Positions 63,549 to 64,000 of a DNA stretch of 64,000 bases are shown here, one piece after another; the stretch's first letter is position 1, and every line of letters begins with the position of its first letter. The notes under the pieces were generated by a model. It saw only the letters and a program-made list of their open reading frames with translations. It made no database searches and was not told the origin of the DNA. Location: assembly GCF_014636315.1 (NCBI RefSeq), contig NZ_BMED01000006.1, positions 1-64,000 of the forward strand, written 5' to 3'. A program made the translations under genes and the position numbers. The DNA comes from Parundibacterium terreum (GTDB lineage Bacteria > Pseudomonadota > Gammaproteobacteria > Burkholderiales > Burkholderiaceae_D).

Positions 63549-63848
63549 TCACTCGTCCGCGTGCTTGCCGGGGTTGCCAAGCAACAGGGGCCGCCGGCGT
63601 GCCTTCCTGACGGCAAGAACCGACAGCAGCAACACCAGTTTTATGCCCAGGAAGAGTACGAACAGCATGAAAGCCAGCGGCAGGATAGTCAGCATAAAGG
63701 CCAATCCTATGCACAGCAGCATTAGCCGCGGCAAAGGCAGGCGCATCAAGGTGCGGCCGCCGTGAGTAACCAATCCGGTGAAAGCCTCTGCCACATCGCG
63801 CAGTAATTCCATGATGCTGTCGCCCGACATGCCTGTGTGGTTTTTCAT
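63549..63848 (-). CDS. Small membrane protein of two-component operon (99 aa)
   Basis: 99 residues from ATG 63848, which has GGAGA upstream. The N-terminal ~35 residues are soluble and amphipathic (GDSIMELLRDVAEAFTGL). A long hydrophobic stretch (MLLCIGLAFMLTILPLAFML and onward) forms two spans, and the C-terminus is basic. Its stop is one base before the kinase start, so it is the first gene of the kinase/regulator operon. No family recognised. Confidence 0.82.
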   Translation of the reverse strand: MKNHTGMSGDSIMELLRDVAEAFTGLVTHGGRTLMRLPLPRLMLLCIGLAFMLTILPLAFMLFVLFLGIKLVLLLSVLAVRKARRRPLLLGNPGKHADE

Positions 63849-64000
63849 CGTTTTCTCCGTAAGTCTGTTGATGCCTGCACTGTAACAAGTGCTCATACGC
63901 CGCGCCATGACGCTCCGATGAATCGCCAAATCGAGGGGCCAACCGGTGTTTGCAGGCGATGAAAAGAAACGTTGCAAGCACCGGCACAGCATCCAAGCCT

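Overview
The window reads as chromosomal DNA of a beta-proteobacterium, most likely in or near the Oxalobacteraceae (Herminiimonas/Collimonas/Janthinobacterium type). This is inferred from gene content: an SOS-controlled imuA-imuB-dnaE2 mutasome with a CTG-N10-CAG LexA box, DUF1810/DUF2076/DUF1161/DUF2855 housekeeping hypotheticals, and FUSC, AraC/EamA and LytTR modules. No rRNA, tRNA, CRISPR array, transposase or integrase was found.

Left part (1 to about 44.4 kb) looks like accessory DNA and by eye is AT-richer than the right part, except for the imu cassette. From 12645 down to the left edge, a type I secretion operon runs on the minus strand: an ABC exporter, an HlyD adaptor, two small lipoproteins, a secreted 406-residue protein and a giant RTX protein cut by the window edge. 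From 14.5 to 18.2 kb, on the plus strand, lie a tightly overlapping trio (two lipoproteins and a metzincin-like metalloprotease) and a glycine-zipper mini-protein. From 18.4 to 26.4 kb lies a patchwork typical of a defence or toxin region: a zinc-ribbon RES-domain protein facing an XRE regulator, a membrane protein with a small partner and a metallophosphoesterase, a HipA kinase without HipB, and a phospholipase D-like protein with a small membrane partner. A frameshifted secreted protein gene and a DUF3761 gene follow.

From 27.7 to 33.9 kb is the SOS mutagenesis cassette imuA-imuB-dnaE2, followed by an SRAP (HMCES/YedK-type) abasic-site protein. Then come a DUF2130 nuclease-like coiled-coil protein and three genes for exported proteins: a coiled-coil protein, a trypsin-like protease and an S1/P1 nuclease. 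A two-gene OLD-nuclease/UvrD-helicase pair at 40.1-43.3 kb has the gene order, overlap and protein lengths of a Gabija anti-phage system. At 44.4-44.8 kb only the last ~117 codons of comM remain. comM is a known insertion hotspot, so this probably marks the right border of the accessory segment.

Right part (44.8 to 64 kb) looks like ordinary chromosome: DUF1810, DUF2076, a PAS histidine kinase, a TetR regulator with a recognisable operator next to a metallo-beta-lactamase-fold hydrolase, an M20 peptidase, a GlxA-type regulator divergent from a SnoaL-like protein, an acetyltransferase, a FUSC exporter, an HxlR regulator with DUF2855 and AhpD-like neighbours, an AraC/EamA pair and a LytS/LytTR-type two-component system. 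It also holds a ~128-bp MITE-like inverted-repeat element (53678-53805) and a cluster of hairpins (61649-61758).
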